Assembly: GCA_029233965.1 (NCBI GenBank)
Contig: JARGOP010000001.1
Coordinates: 165,919 to 229,918 of the forward strand
DNA length: 64,000 bases
Source of the DNA: Verrucomicrobiales bacterium
GTDB taxonomy: Bacteria > Verrucomicrobiota > Verrucomicrobiia > Verrucomicrobiales > DEV007
Direction: 5' to 3'
The translations under genes and the position numbers were made by a program. How positions within the stretch are numbered: position 1 is the first letter of the stretch; each line of letters starts with the position of its first letter. Under the pieces are notes generated by a model. That model had not been told where the DNA came from. It made no database searches and saw only the letters and a list, made by a program, of their open reading frames with translations. This document shows, one piece after another, positions 1-7,322 of this stretch.

Positions 1-198
1 GGCGGCTGGATCGGCCCGGGGGAAAAGAATGAGCTTCTCTCCCGGCCAGACCCGATTGCGTGAATGAGTCCCGCGCCACCCCTTTACTCCATCATCCTCC
101 AGGAAGACCATGAACCCGTCAATTCTGTTGAGCCCCGCCATGAACCATGACGGAGACAGCTCCGGGAGATGACGACCGGGTTCCTGGAACCTGCGTAG
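1..198. other. Left-edge sequence without recognised gene
   Basis: No open frame here has recognisable protein similarity. It lies upstream of the transposase remnant and may be the degraded 5' part of that element or flanking DNA. A stop codon in the transposase frame (TAG at 196-198) closes the upstream reading frame. Confidence 0.4.
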
Positions 199-1283
199 AG
201 AGGCGAGAGACTCTTCCCTGCGACTTCGTCAACGCGGCTGACGTCGCGGCTCGAGCTGACCAATACGAAGACTGGGGCCGGTGAGGTGGGCGGAACCCAC
301 AAAATCCTCGCCAACCACGCCGCCATCGAACGACTCCTCGTGCGCCTTGCCGTGTCCCGGCTCGCCGCTGACACCCGGGAAATCGTGTTGGATTTTGACG
401 CGACCGACAGTCTCATCCACGGCGGGCAGGAGGGGCGATTTTTCCACGGTTACTACGACTCCTATTGCTTCCCCCCGCTGTATTGCTTCATCGGTCCGTG
501 GCCGGTATGGGCGCAGTTGCGCACCGGCAATCGCGATGCCAGCGACGGGACCGTGGAAGCACTCGAAAAGATCGTCCCGGTCATCCGCGAGTGCTTCCCC
601 GAAGCCCGCATCATCCTGCGGGCCGACAGTGGTTTTGCCCGCGAATCGATCTTCGCCTGGTGTGAGAACAACGACCTGTTCTACGTCACCGGGATGGCAA
701 AGAACGCCGCCCTGCTACGCCATCTCGATCCGACGATGTTCCGGGCCAAGGCGGACGCCTGCGTGCGAGGGGGGTGGAGCACGTACTTCTGCGAGTTCGA
801 GTATCGCACCGCCAAAAGCTGGAGTTGCGTCTGTCGCGTCATTGGCAAGGCCCAGGTCAATCCGAAACGGGAAAATCCCCGCTTCGTGGTGACCAATTTG
901 CCGGGAGATCTACCGCAATGGAGACCGGAGCCGCTCTACCGTGAGTTTTACTGCGCACGTGGAGACATGGAAAACCGGATCAAGGAGCAGCAACTCGACC
1001 TTTTTGCCGACCGGATGAGTTGCGATGCTATGAGCGCGAATCAACTGAGGCTGTGGTTTTCGACCTTCGCCTACGTGTGGATGATCGATCTGCGCGAAAT
1101 GGGTTTGAAAGAAAACAAGAACTACGCAAAAGCAACCCCCGCAAGGATCCGTGAACACCTGCTCAAAATCGCGGCAGTGGTGACGGTGAGCGTCCGGCGC
1201 GTCTTCGTGCGCTGGAGCAGCAGCTTTCGCTTCCAGACGGAAGTCGCGGAATGCTGGAACGGTTGCGGTCGGCACCCGCGTAG
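199..1283 (+). pseudogene. IS1380-family transposase remnant
   Basis: DDE transposase of the IS1380 type. Visible family motifs are a first catalytic block with DFDATD, followed by GRFFHGYYD, then RADSGF, ARNAALL-like text (here AKNAALL), NPRFVVTNLPG, and the late block YCARGDMENRIKEQQLDLF. Homology-like text begins around 235 (RLEL) in a frame open only from 199; the first usable start is GTG at 286. Roughly 100-150 N-terminal residues expected for the family are therefore absent or degraded. Near the end the frame appears to slip: the main frame runs on to 1524 with unrelated residues, whereas the next frame gives LERLRSAPA followed by TAG at 1281-1283, a plausible natural C-terminus. One base missing near 1254 would explain this. 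Probably non-functional. Confidence 0.75.
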
Positions 1284-1696
1284 GAGCCTGGTCAGCATCA
1301 GCAGGGAAGAATCGAGCGTCTCAGGAAGTGGCGCAACGCGAAACTATGCCCGCAAGGCTCGGGTGAAGACGAAATCAAAATGCTTTGATCGTTCTGATGA
1401 CTCAAAAACCAACCTCACCGTCATCAAAACCGATCCAAGGAAGGTCGAACGGCCTCGCGAGCACCTCATCCGAGGTTCAGGAGTGAAATCATCCCGAGAA
1501 CTGCGAAACCGATTCGGCCTATGAGAAATGCGGATTTAATGCTGACGAAGTCGAATCCCCGGCACAAATCAAAACATGGATTCGTGAAAATCTCGCGAGG
1601 GACAAAACCGTGATCGACTTTTTTATAACCGACACGGAGCCGAAGCATCCCGGTCCACCACTGGCGCTTCCAAAGCAGGCACGCCGGAAACCCGAT
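1284..1696. other. IS1380 tail and spacer downstream of ftsZ
   Basis: No convincing gene. The transposase frame continues to 1524 but the residues are unlike the family. Sequence around 1519-1537 (CTATGAGAAATGCGG) resembles what I remember of IS1380-type ends and may be the right terminus; this is from memory and needs a database comparison. The rest is spacer between the element and the ftsZ stop codon at 1697. Confidence 0.35.
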
Positions 1697-3517
1697 TTAC
1701 TTCTTCTTCCGGAGGAAGGTCGGAACATCGAGATCCTCGCCGTCAACAATCGTCGGGTCGGTCTTGGCAAAACGGCCTTTTGACTTCACTGGCTCCAGTT
1801 GGAGGAGTTCCTGCTGTTGCTTCACATCGTCGGGAATATCCGACTCAAAATGCTCAGCAGGCGCTGCAGGTGGCTTCGTTGGCGGCATGACAGGCCCCCT
1901 AGTGTCTCCCTCACCGGGCGAACGAGTTTTGATTCGTCCCGTATTGCCGCTGCCGACAACCCGGGTAAGGGTAATCTTCTGAGAACTTTCAGTCACCGCC
2001 TCAACGCGCCCGGCCTCTCTGCTGCCTTCGCTTGCGGCAGGCTCGATACCAAGATCAGCCGGTTGGATCGGAGCAATTGACCCCGTATCTGCGACTTGAG
2101 AATCCTCGATAGCGCGGGCAATCGGATTTCGATCATCAGAAACATCATCGCTATCCTCCTCACTCTCAAAGGCGGAAGGGAATGAAGGCGGGGAATAGGA
2201 AGGGGACTCCTCCTCCTCTTCATCGTCGAGGGGCTCAAAAACCAACGTTTCATCTTCCTCAACTGATTTATCAACCATGCCTTCTCCGATAGGCCCCGTC
2301 ATCTCGTCATCATCCGGAACAAATCCATCCACCTCTGCAGGTGCTTCAGGCTCTTCCATGAGCGCAGGAGCTTCCTCTTCCGAATCTTCAGGCTCTTCAA
2401 ATCCGGGCTGTGGTTCCGGAGTCTGTATCGAAGCAGGGGCCACCGCAGCCGGTAAAGCAGGCTCTGCCGAAGCCATTCCAAGACTTACCGGAGCTACCGC
2501 CGCCGCGTCATTTCCCGAATCACTCTTCGAAGAAGCACCCGGACCGGCAATCGAACTGATAATGGTCACCGCAAGTGCACTTCCCAGACGCTTGTCTGTT
2601 CCGGTGCCGAATAGAATCTGAGTGTCCCGACTGACATGCTTCGAAACCTCCTCCATGACCAACTGCACTTCATACAGAGTCATGTTATCGCCTCCTGAAA
2701 CCTGAACGAGAACTGCCTTAGCCTCGCTCAGCAGTTTACCGCGGTCGAGGAGCGGGCATTTCATGGCCTGCTCGACCGCCTCATGCGAGCGGTTATCCCC
2801 CTTGGAAACGCCGTATCCGAAAAGACAGCGTGAGTCACTTGATTCAATGGCCGAAAGGAGATCGTCCATCCCGATGTGGATAATGCCCGGTCGGAAAACG
2901 ATATTCATCGTCGCCCGAATGCTCTGACTGATAATCTTATCGGCAGCGGCGAATGCCTGGGAAACTCCGTCCTTCGGAACAATCAGCTCCCCCATGCGAT
3001 CATTGTCGAAAGTGATCACCGCATCGGCATAGCGTCCAATGAGGGAGAGAGACTCTTCCGCCTGGGCCATGCGCCGCTGACCCTCAAAAGAAAACGGCAT
3101 CGTGGCGAAAACCGCCAGGAAAACGCCCTCTTCTTTAGCGACACGGCAAACTTCGGGGGCCGCACCCGATCCTGTTCCACCGCCAAGACCGACACAGACA
3201 AAAACCATTCCCGCGCCACGAACCGCTTCGCGAATTCCGTCGACCGCTTCAATTGCCGCCTGTTTCCCCAGACCAGGATCCCCTCCGGTTCCCATGCCCT
3301 TCAGAAGAGTCGAACCAAGTTGAATTTTGTCACTCGAAACCGAGTTCTTGAGCGCTCTCACATCGGTATTCAGCGCAAGAAGCTCGGCGACATCACTGCC
3401 CTCCAGAGCCATTCGGTCAAGAACATTGGCGCCAGCACCGCCAACTCCGATAACTTTCACTCCGAGGTCGGAGTCGAGTTGGAGTTCGCCGTGAACGGAT
3501 TCATCGTATTCAATCAT
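1697..3517 (-). CDS. ftsZ: Cell division protein FtsZ (long form)
   Basis: Tubulin-like GTPase that forms the division ring. The 606-residue protein has the nucleotide-binding GGAGAN (about 26-31), NTD (50-52) and tubulin signature GGGTGSGAAP (112-121, Ser where Thr is usual). The T7 catalytic loop (about 209-220) reads RPGIIHIGMDDL. Against E. coli RPGLMNVDFADV, Asn207 becomes His, Asp209 becomes Gly and Ala211 becomes Asp; Asp212 is kept. The globular part ends near residue 335. It is followed by about 255 residues of acidic, Pro/Glu/Ser-rich linker and a conserved C-terminal peptide DLDVPTFLRKKK, the expected FtsA-binding tail. Most FtsZ proteins are 350-450 residues. Last gene of the dcw run, 61 bp after ftsA. 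Confidence 0.95.
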   Translation of the reverse strand: MIEYDESVHGELQLDSDLGVKVIGVGGAGANVLDRMALEGSDVAELLALNTDVRALKNSVSSDKIQLGSTLLKGMGTGGDPGLGKQAAIEAVDGIREAVRGAGMVFVCVGLGGGTGSGAAPEVCRVAKEEGVFLAVFATMPFSFEGQRRMAQAEESLSLIGRYADAVITFDNDRMGELIVPKDGVSQAFAAADKIISQSIRATMNIVFRPGIIHIGMDDLLSAIESSDSRCLFGYGVSKGDNRSHEAVEQAMKCPLLDRGKLLSEAKAVLVQVSGGDNMTLYEVQLVMEEVSKHVSRDTQILFGTGTDKRLGSALAVTIISSIAGPGASSKSDSGNDAAAVAPVSLGMASAEPALPAAVAPASIQTPEPQPGFEEPEDSEEEAPALMEEPEAPAEVDGFVPDDDEMTGPIGEGMVDKSVEEDETLVFEPLDDEEEEESPSYSPPSFPSAFESEEDSDDVSDDRNPIARAIEDSQVADTGSIAPIQPADLGIEPAASEGSREAGRVEAVTESSQKITLTRVVGSGNTGRIKTRSPGEGDTRGPVMPPTKPPAAPAEHFESDIPDDVKQQQELLQLEPVKSKGRFAKTDPTIVDGEDLDVPTFLRKKK

Positions 3518-3578
3518 GGGGATCTACACCTTCCTTAACGCAATAATATTGTCAAACAAATTGAGATAAACGCCAGCG

Positions 3579-4787
3579 CTACCTCTTCCCTCCCAGTATC
3601 TTTTCAAAACGCTGCCCAAGCTTCGACAAAGCCCCTTTTCTGGGACGCTGTTCATCGAGAAGCTGCGCATATCGAATCAAGCCCACAGGCGTTGCATACT
3701 GCGGGTTCTCAAAAAGGGCCGACGGCCCGGACATAGCCGCCGAACCCGACTCCTGAACTGGAACTCCAAAAATTTCCGAAGTTACCTCTCCGATCCCTTT
3801 CATCAGACTCGAACCGCCAGTGAGGAAAATCCCCTTACCTAATTTATTCAGAACTCCCTGCTTACGAAGAGGTTCCGCAATCACTGCAAGCAATTCCGTT
3901 GCCCGCGCGTTCATGATCTGGTTCAGCAATTCCTGCTCGACGGTCTTACCGCTTTCCCCTTCAATCGGAATTTCCCCATGAGCAATATTCCTGAGTGAGG
4001 CACTGCCGTGAGCAACCTTGAGCTTTTCGGCTCGCGAAAGCGGGATTTTCAAAACAAGGGCAATATCGTTGGTGATATGATCACCTCCGATGGCAACGCA
4101 ACCACTGGCTACCACCGCCCCGTCGACGAAACAGATGTAATCAGTGGTTCCACCACCTATATCAAGCAAAAGAGCCCCTTCATTTTTCGCCTCACGATTC
4201 AAGACAACCTGGGCCGCAGCAACCGGAGAGAAAACGATATCTTCAACCTCCAGCGGGACTTCACGAACACACTTAATCACATTCTGAATGCGGGTTTTGG
4301 TTCCGTGGATGATGTGATAGTCGGCTTCAAGTTTTTGACCGACCATGCCGAGCGGATTCAACACCTTTTCCTGACCGTCCACGTAGTAGTGCTGGATAAT
4401 GGAATGCACGTAGCCATTCTCTTTCGGAATCGGAACGTCTCTGGCGATCTTCTTAACCTCTTCCAGATCCTCCGGCGTGATCTCCATCTGCTCGTCAGCC
4501 ACCCGGATTGTTCCGCGGTTGTTAAGGCTCTCGATATGAGATCCAGTCACCGCAAGAAAGACAGTATTGATCTCCACATCACTTCTTTCTTCAGCGCGGG
4601 AGAGCGCGTCATGCAAACAAGTCTGGACAGTCTCGGGGTCAACCACCTCACTTTTCCTGACACCGGCGGACGGATGTTGCCCCACGCCGAGAATTTTGAT
4701 CGCGCCGTCACTGCGCACTTCTCCGACGACGAGACAAACTTTAGAAGTGCCGATTTCCAGACCGACATAAATATTGGACGAGGCCAT
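3579..4787 (-). CDS. ftsA: Cell division protein FtsA
   Basis: Actin-like ATPase that tethers FtsZ to the membrane. The 402-residue protein has the phosphate-1 region (GLEIGTSKV, about 9-17), a phosphate-2 region (DIGGGTTDY, about 208-216), the adenosine motif (LTGGSSLMKG) and a C-terminal basic amphipathic segment ending RFEKILGGKR that fits the membrane-targeting helix. Length is typical. It lies between ftsQ (24 bp upstream) and ftsZ, the conserved dcw order, so co-transcription is likely. Confidence 0.95.
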   Translation of the reverse strand: MASSNIYVGLEIGTSKVCLVVGEVRSDGAIKILGVGQHPSAGVRKSEVVDPETVQTCLHDALSRAEERSDVEINTVFLAVTGSHIESLNNRGTIRVADEQMEITPEDLEEVKKIARDVPIPKENGYVHSIIQHYYVDGQEKVLNPLGMVGQKLEADYHIIHGTKTRIQNVIKCVREVPLEVEDIVFSPVAAAQVVLNREAKNEGALLLDIGGGTTDYICFVDGAVVASGCVAIGGDHITNDIALVLKIPLSRAEKLKVAHGSASLRNIAHGEIPIEGESGKTVEQELLNQIMNARATELLAVIAEPLRKQGVLNKLGKGIFLTGGSSLMKGIGEVTSEIFGVPVQESGSAAMSGPSALFENPQYATPVGLIRYAQLLDEQRPRKGALSKLGQRFEKILGGKR

Positions 4788-4811
4788 TAAAACTTAGGAT
4801 CCCCTGACAGT

Positions 4812-5858
4812 TTAGCCGCCATTCAAAATGGAGCGCAAGTGTTTTTCTTTCTCATCAACAGGAGCACCGCCACCCGAATAATCGGTCGTGCCAAGCGGTT
4901 CTGCAACGGCTGAAATGCTATCGGGGTCCACCGGTCCGGCAAAGGTAGCCGGGATATTTTCACTCATGGAAACGTCCACCGTAGCAAGATGCTGCCCTAT
5001 CTTCTCAGCCTGCTTGAGAACCAATTCGAGATCCTCCAGCCCGCGGTCTACATCATAAAGGGAAAAAACCGTCTGGAGCCCACTGCGATAGCGGCACTGG
5101 AGCGACCACTCATTCCGGACCCTGACAAGTTGCACCTCCATGGAGCCGTCCTCTGACAATTCAGGGGATTTCAGCACAAGATCAATCGCTCCAAGCATCC
5201 CGTCGTCAGTCAACTGAATGCCCTCAACCGGCTCCGCCATCGCAAAATTTTCAATGATCGGAAGCGACTGAATCCCCTCGGTCAGGTCAAGGCAGCGGAA
5301 GAGGTAGCCACCTTCATCAACGAGAAATCCGCGCTCCATGTCGCCGGGACGAACACCAAGCGGCGGGCATGAGATCCAGGCGACAGGCATGCGCTCCTTC
5401 ACCATGATGTTCAATCGATCCGGCATTTCCCGTGAAACGACGACTTCCTGCACCACCGGAATCTTCGAAATACGCTCTCTGATCTTCTCCAAATCGAGCT
5501 CGAGAAGTTTCATTCCGGCAGAAACATTGGAAATCTCTGACAGGCTTGCTGCGGTGAGGACACCGTCACTTTGGAAATTCAACTGCTTGAGAACAAACTC
5601 GTCGTTCTCAAAAAAGATCTCGTTGTGCGCCCACTTAGCGCCATAAGGAATACTGACGGAGAGGCAGGCAAGCGCCAAACCACGAATCGCCCAGATCTTT
5701 GCCCGACTGCGAACCGTCTTATTTATCCTGCCGGTGGAGGAACCGGGGTCGGCCTCAAGCATGATCCATTCGGTCTCATCGACACCCTGGTGGCGACGCC
5801 GGAAAATCCCCCCTCTCTGTTTCTTTCGCTGATTTAAAATTCCCCGTTTCTTTCGCAT
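4812..5858 (-). CDS. ftsQ: Cell division protein FtsQ
   Basis: Bitopic membrane protein of the FtsQ/DivIB family, part of the divisome periplasmic assembly. The 348 residues comprise a very basic N-terminal cytoplasmic stretch (RKKQRGGIFRRRH), one membrane segment at about 55-75, a POTRA-like domain at about 88-155 (ending near VVVSREMPDRLNIMVKERMPVAWI-type text) and a longer C-terminal beta domain. The start codon overlaps the ddl stop as TAATG, indicating translational coupling. Position between ddl and ftsA supports the call since FtsQ sequences are poorly conserved. Confidence 0.88.
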   Translation of the reverse strand: MRKKRGILNQRKKQRGGIFRRRHQGVDETEWIMLEADPGSSTGRINKTVRSRAKIWAIRGLALACLSVSIPYGAKWAHNEIFFENDEFVLKQLNFQSDGVLTAASLSEISNVSAGMKLLELDLEKIRERISKIPVVQEVVVSREMPDRLNIMVKERMPVAWISCPPLGVRPGDMERGFLVDEGGYLFRCLDLTEGIQSLPIIENFAMAEPVEGIQLTDDGMLGAIDLVLKSPELSEDGSMEVQLVRVRNEWSLQCRYRSGLQTVFSLYDVDRGLEDLELVLKQAEKIGQHLATVDVSMSENIPATFAGPVDPDSISAVAEPLGTTDYSGGGAPVDEKEKHLRSILNGG

Positions 5859-6784
5859 TAGCCGAAATTAAACGAAAGTTTAATAATTTTCAAACAGAGA
5901 GTTGCGTAATCGATGCCTGCCGCTGCAGCCGCTTTGGGCAGCAAACTGCTTTCAGTCATGCCCGGAATCGTATTCACTTCGAGAACAAACGGTTTTGAAT
6001 CCTGTTCCCGCAGCAACACGTCGACGCGCGAATAGACTTCCACTCCCAGAGACCGGTGAGCCTTCAGCGCTTCGCCCTGAACCGTCGCAGTGATTTCCTC
6101 CGGCAAATCAGCGGGGCAAAAATAGTCAGTTCCCCCGGCGCCGGTCATCCAGGGATACTTGTTGGAAATGTCGTAGAACCCGGAGCGTGGCTGAATATGA
6201 ACAATCGGAAAGACCTCATCACCCAAGACACCGACGGTCAACTCTTTGCCGGTGATCAATTGCTCGACGAGAACATCCGGACTGTATTTCGCCGCGTCAG
6301 CAATCGCGGTTTTCCATTCCTCCAAATCGTGAACGAGGTGAACCCCGACGCTGGACCCCTCACGCGGAGGCTTCACGACACAGGGAATCCCCACTTCTCC
6401 GGGCTCCGCCGTTCCGTCATTGACCACGACCGTCTCGGAGAGCGGAGTGCTGACCCCGGCCTGCAGAAAGCATTTCTTGCTGAGAATCTTATCAAAGGCG
6501 ACGCGTGAACTGGATTCACGAGCCCCTGTGTATGGCACCCCTTTCTTTTCCATCAAGGCCTGAAGAGCACCGTCTTCGCCAAAGGTTCCATGAATGACAT
6601 TGAAACCGATGTCCGTCCCGACAGGCAGATCGAAGTCCTCTCCCGTGACATCCACGAGGACAACCTCTCTGACCCGACCTTCCAGCGCACCCAGAACCCC
6701 TTTCGCTGAAGCCAGCGAAACTTCCCTCTCAGAACCGGGACCACCGGCAAGGACAGCCACCTTCAAATCTCTCAATTCTTTCAT
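5858..6784 (-). CDS. ddl: D-alanine--D-alanine ligase
   Basis: ATP-grasp enzyme that joins two D-alanines for the peptidoglycan stem peptide. The 308-residue protein is of normal length and shows N-terminal GGPGSEREVSLAS, HGTFGEDGALQ, the ATP-binding KPPREGSSVGVH and the C-terminal EVNTIPGMTESS motif with metal ligands. It sits in the dcw run, coupled to ftsQ by a TAATG overlap. The next gene upstream is a small unknown ORF instead of murB. Confidence 0.95.
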   Translation of the reverse strand: MKELRDLKVAVLAGGPGSEREVSLASAKGVLGALEGRVREVVLVDVTGEDFDLPVGTDIGFNVIHGTFGEDGALQALMEKKGVPYTGARESSSRVAFDKILSKKCFLQAGVSTPLSETVVVNDGTAEPGEVGIPCVVKPPREGSSVGVHLVHDLEEWKTAIADAAKYSPDVLVEQLITGKELTVGVLGDEVFPIVHIQPRSGFYDISNKYPWMTGAGGTDYFCPADLPEEITATVQGEALKAHRSLGVEVYSRVDVLLREQDSKPFVLEVNTIPGMTESSLLPKAAAAAGIDYATLCLKIIKLSFNFG

Positions 6785-6804
6785 AAACTTTTTCTTATCG
6801 AAGT

Positions 6805-6825
6805 ATTCAACAGGGTTGAGTCGTC
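6805..6825. repeat. Short intergenic repeat CAACAGGGTTGAG
   Basis: The core CAACAGGGTTGAG is at 6808-6820, between the ddl start and the end of the neighbouring ORF. The 14 bases ATTCAACAGGGTTG also occur at 58316-58329, and near copies occur at 27811 (reverse) and 47554. Function unknown; here only one half of the inverted repeat seen at 47554-47592 is present. Confidence 0.5.
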
Positions 6826-6837
6826 GCCCGGACAGGG

Positions 6838-7317
6838 TTATGCCACTGGCTTTGTCGATGCGCCTTTAATGAATCCGCCTGCAGGTCCTTCGGGCAGCCG
6901 ATCAGCGATGGCTCGCGCTATCTTGACCATGGCTTCCGCGCTGAAACCTGACTCCCATTCTCTACAAGAGCCCTCCCAGGTCACCTGTGGCCACGAAGCG
7001 AGCTGATTCGCGACGGGCGCCGGTGCGTGTCGTCGGCATTCACTACCCGAACCGGCGGTTCGCGCCCTCCCGGTGAAATCGAGGTATCGACAGGTCTGGC
7101 GCGAGATTTCATCCATTCCCAAAGCAGGAGGAGAATTTCCCCGGCGCGCTAATCCTTCGACTTTTTGCCATGGCTTGAAAACCGGAACTACCTCAACAGA
7201 CTCCGAATCGGTTTCCGGCTGACCGCCGTCCAGCAAGGGAGCATCAATTCTTCGCGCAACCTCTCCGGATTTCCAGGATTCCGGCTCCGGATTTCCGGCC
7301 GAGAAGTGATTGTTCAT
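6838..7317 (-). CDS. Hypothetical protein in dcw cluster
   Basis: I do not recognise this 159-residue ORF. It fills the 540-bp space between the murC-murB fusion and ddl, on the same strand, and starts with ATG only 5 bp after the murC-murB start side of the spacer. The protein is hydrophilic, Gly/Pro/Arg-rich, with no signal peptide or membrane segment and a possible helix near the C-terminus (AMVKIARAIADRL). It may be a lineage-specific gene or a chance ORF; its colinear position favours a gene. It offers no motif for a function. Confidence 0.4.
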   Translation of the reverse strand: MNNHFSAGNPEPESWKSGEVARRIDAPLLDGGQPETDSESVEVVPVFKPWQKVEGLARRGNSPPALGMDEISRQTCRYLDFTGRARTAGSGSECRRHAPAPVANQLASWPQVTWEGSCREWESGFSAEAMVKIARAIADRLPEGPAGGFIKGASTKPVA

Positions 7318-7322
7318 GATGA

